Assembly: GCA_004556875.1 (NCBI GenBank) | Contig: SFFP01000072.1 | Coordinates: 1 to 8,171, forward strand | Direction of reading: 5' to 3' | Origin: Ruminococcus flavefaciens | GTDB lineage: Bacteria; Bacillota_A; Clostridia; Oscillospirales; Ruminococcaceae | DNA length: 8,171 nucleotides | In this document: positions 7,411 to 8,171 of the stretch, piece after piece | Numbering within the stretch: position 1 is the first letter of the stretch | Layout of the letters: the number at the start of each line of letters is the position of its first letter | The notes under the pieces: model-generated | Told to the model about the DNA's origin: nothing | The model's database searches: none | What the model saw: the letters and a program-made list of their open reading frames with translations, nothing else | Position numbers and translations under genes: made by a program

Positions 7411-7439
7411 ATTTTAGCTCAATATTATGTCTTTTTGAA
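7411..7439 (-). promoter_or_regulatory. nadA: Possible promoter of the nadA-hydE operon
   Basis: Read on the - strand, TTCAAA (7434-7439) and TAAAAT (7411-7416) are spaced by 17 nt, matching four and five of six consensus bases. It lies directly after the SdpI-family stop codon. It would give a leader of about 50 nt before nadA. It is weaker than the promoters at 65 and 7851, and read-through from the SdpI gene is equally possible because no terminator lies between them. Confidence 0.45.
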
Positions 7440-7443
7440 CTTA

Positions 7444-7812
7444 TCATTTCTTTTCATTTATGTTAAATTTCTTCTTTAACTGATTTTCAGTAAGTATCAA
7501 TGAAAAAATGATCGCTGCGCTTTGCAGTATAAGCAGAAAAACCTGCGCATGATCGCCTGAAATACTGCTTAGATCGGGTTGGATAACAAAAAATGCAGCT
7601 AAAGTCAGGACAAAGCCTGCTGCTCCTATAGCGAGCCATATACTGCCGCATTTGTTATTGGCAAAATACCATGCTTCTTTGCTTGCAATTGACCTTTTGG
7701 TTTTGAATCCTATTGTATAATCGACAGGAGATGAAGCATATTTTTTCATGCAGCAGCCACCAAGGAGTATTGTAATTGAAGTTATGAGGTTGACTATAAT
7801 AATAATTCCCAT
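7444..7812 (-). CDS. Small SdpI/YhfL-family membrane protein
   Basis: This 122-residue integral membrane protein has three predicted spans (about 2-20, 56-77 and 90-108). Between the first two lies the SdpI-family signature IGFKTKRSIASKEAWYFAN (34-52), in which the GxKTxRS and EAW-FAN positions match the family as I remember it. SdpI itself is the Bacillus subtilis immunity protein against the toxin SdpC and an anti-repressor of SdpR, but it has more spans. Short homologues like this one are widespread, and their role is mostly unknown. No SdpC-like toxin or SdpR-like repressor gene is present here, so an immunity role should not be assumed. The start has AAAGGTGAT five nt upstream and a near-consensus promoter at 7851-7879. 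It lies 89 nt before nadA in the same direction and may be co-transcribed with it. Confidence 0.8.
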   Translation of the reverse strand: MGIIIIVNLITSITILLGGCCMKKYASSPVDYTIGFKTKRSIASKEAWYFANNKCGSIWLAIGAAGFVLTLAAFFVIQPDLSSISGDHAQVFLLILQSAAIIFSLILTENQLKKKFNINEKK

Positions 7813-7850
7813 AATATATCACCTTTGATTATAATTTGCCCATTTTATTG

Positions 7851-7879
7851 ATTATACCACATATACGATATAATTTCAA
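7851..7879 (-). promoter_or_regulatory. Near-consensus sigma-A promoter of the SdpI-family gene
   Basis: On the - strand TTGAAA (7874-7879) and a perfect TATAAT (7851-7856) are 17 nt apart, with TGTGG directly before the -10 box. The 5' leader would be about 30 nt, carrying the AAAGGTGAT ribosome binding site. The promoter begins only a few bases past the terminator-like hairpin at 7882-7917, so the gene seems shielded from upstream transcription. Confidence 0.82.
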
Positions 7880-7881
7880 GT

Positions 7882-7917
7882 AAAAAAGAAAGGCGTTGTC
7901 CAAATGGAACAGCGCCT
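7882..7917 (-). terminator. Probable intrinsic terminator formed by the left repeat copy
   Basis: Read on the - strand, AGGCGCTGTTCC (7906-7917) pairs with GGACAACGCCT (7891-7901) with one bulged base and one G-T pair around a four-base loop, followed by TTTCTTTTTT-like sequence (7882-7890). This fits a Rho-independent terminator for a gene to the right of the window, read leftward. The hairpin is made of the same 22-bp repeat found at the right edge, where no T-tract follows. Confidence 0.6.
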
Positions 7918-7945
7918 GAGCTTGTCAATAAACCCCATTTTTTAA

Positions 7946-7974
7946 GGGAACGCCTTCACTTGCAAGGCGTTCCC
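7946..7974. repeat. Inverted repeat, 11-bp perfect stem
   Basis: GGGAACGCCTT (7946-7956) and AAGGCGTTCCC (7964-7974) pair perfectly around a 7-nt loop CACTTGC, and a further A-T pair can extend the stem. The core AGGCGTT is shared with the 22-bp boundary repeat, suggesting a common origin of the hairpins. Read on the - strand it is followed by TTAAAAAATGG, which is not a T-tract. Confidence 0.8.
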
Positions 7975-7976
7975 TC

Positions 7977-8007
7977 TTGAAAAACAGTCCACTGGACTGT
8001 TTTTCAA
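7977..8007. repeat. 31-nt perfect palindrome with 15-bp arms
   Basis: The arm TTGAAAAACAGTCCA (7977-7991) is the exact reverse complement of TGGACTGTTTTTCAA (7993-8007), with a single C at the centre. It is the longest perfect inverted repeat I found in the window. As RNA it would form a 14-bp stem with a 3-nt loop. The T-run lies inside the stem and not after it, so it is not a classical terminator. Confidence 0.85.
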
Positions 8008-8038
8008 TTCACCCTTTGCGAAGCGCTTTGAGGCTATT

Positions 8039-8081
8039 TGTGGGACTTTGCCCCACACCCCACAAGGGCTGTCAGCCCTTG
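8039..8081. repeat. Two adjoining hairpins with a CCCCACA tandem
   Basis: TGTGGG (8039-8044) pairs with CCCACA (8052-8057), and a 19-nt perfect palindrome with arms CAAGGGCTG and CAGCCCTTG follows at 8063-8081. CCCCACA occurs twice in tandem (8051-8057 and 8058-8064), so TGTGGG could pair with either copy, giving two alternative folds, one of which competes with the second hairpin. Confidence 0.7.
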
Positions 8082-8087
8082 ACCTGA

Positions 8088-8110
8088 CCAAAGGAACACA
8101 GTCCCTTTGG
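8088..8110. repeat. Inverted repeat, 7-bp stem
   Basis: CCAAAGG (8088-8094) pairs with CCTTTGG (8104-8110) around a nine-base loop, and the stem can extend inward by GGA/TCC with one bulge. It is the last hairpin before the right copy of the 22-bp boundary repeat. The 39 nt that follow, including a CTTTTTCGACAG stretch, show no clear fold. Confidence 0.65.
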
Positions 8111-8171
8111 AATCCCATTCATTGGTATAAGGACTTTTTCGACAGACTGAGGCGTTGTCCAAATGGAACAG

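Larger units (their letters stand above)
7891..8171. repeat. Hairpin-array intergenic repeat bounded by 22-bp direct repeats
   Basis: This gene-free region starts and ends with the same 22 bases (7891-7912 and 8150-8171), beginning AGGCGTTGTCC and ending GGAACAG. Between them lie at least five further inverted repeats: 7946-7974 (11-bp stem), 7977-8007 (15-bp arms), 8039-8057 (6-bp stem), 8063-8081 (9-bp arms) and 8088-8110 (7-bp stem). No credible reading frame or tRNA is seen. The right copy is cut by the window end, so a further unit may follow. Such GC-rich hairpin strings recall dispersed intergenic repeats of clostridial genomes, but I cannot name a family. A structured RNA is the alternative. 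Confidence 0.7.

Noticed and set aside
7444..7812. Bacteriocin immunity function, by analogy with SdpI.
   Set aside because: No toxin, SdpA/B-like or SdpR-like gene is nearby and short family members are common without toxins, so only the family name is supported.
7891..8171. CRISPR array, because of the repeated 22-mer.
   Set aside because: Only two copies exist, 237 nt apart, and the space between is full of hairpins, unlike the 30-40 nt unique spacers of an array. No cas gene is present.

Overview
The window looks like chromosomal DNA of a gut or rumen clostridium, most likely Ruminococcus or a close Oscillospiraceae relative. The grounds are moderate G+C, strong AGGAG-type ribosome binding sites, sigma-A promoters of TGTGGTATAAT type, an [FeFe]-hydrogenase maturase, and proteins that resemble clostridial homologues from memory. 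The genus is an inference; no marker gene is present.

Layout: one gene on the + strand faces six genes on the - strand. At 157-1950 (+) is a membrane-anchored LysM-G5-M23 cell-wall peptidase with its own promoter (65-93). It ends at a strong hairpin terminator (1960-1994), which also sits at the end of the opposing operon. From right to left on the - strand come a small SdpI-family membrane protein (7444-7812), nadA (6422-7354), hydE (5380-6420), a U32-like cysteine-motif protein (4391-5335), a sialate O-acetylesterase-type SGNH hydrolase (2819-4342) and coaX (2003-2773). Gaps from nadA to coaX are 1 to 48 nt with no visible terminator, so these five genes probably form one transcript. A moderate promoter (7411-7439) lies before nadA and a near-consensus one (7851-7879) before the SdpI gene.

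Functionally the operon is a cofactor and Fe-S group: quinolinate synthase (NAD; [4Fe-4S]), HydE (radical SAM; H-cluster assembly), a probable Fe-S U32-like protein, and type III pantothenate kinase (CoA). The cytoplasmic esterase is the outlier. NadA and HydE are nearly fused translationally (TGA-T-ATG).

The last 280 nt (7891-8171) hold no gene. They form an array of hairpins bounded by two copies of a 22-bp direct repeat, the second cut by the window edge. The left copy is itself a hairpin and, read on the - strand, is followed by a T-tract, so it probably serves as a terminator just upstream of the SdpI promoter. This array is the least explained part of the window and resembles a dispersed intergenic repeat element. 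I see no clear novel defence or biosynthetic system.
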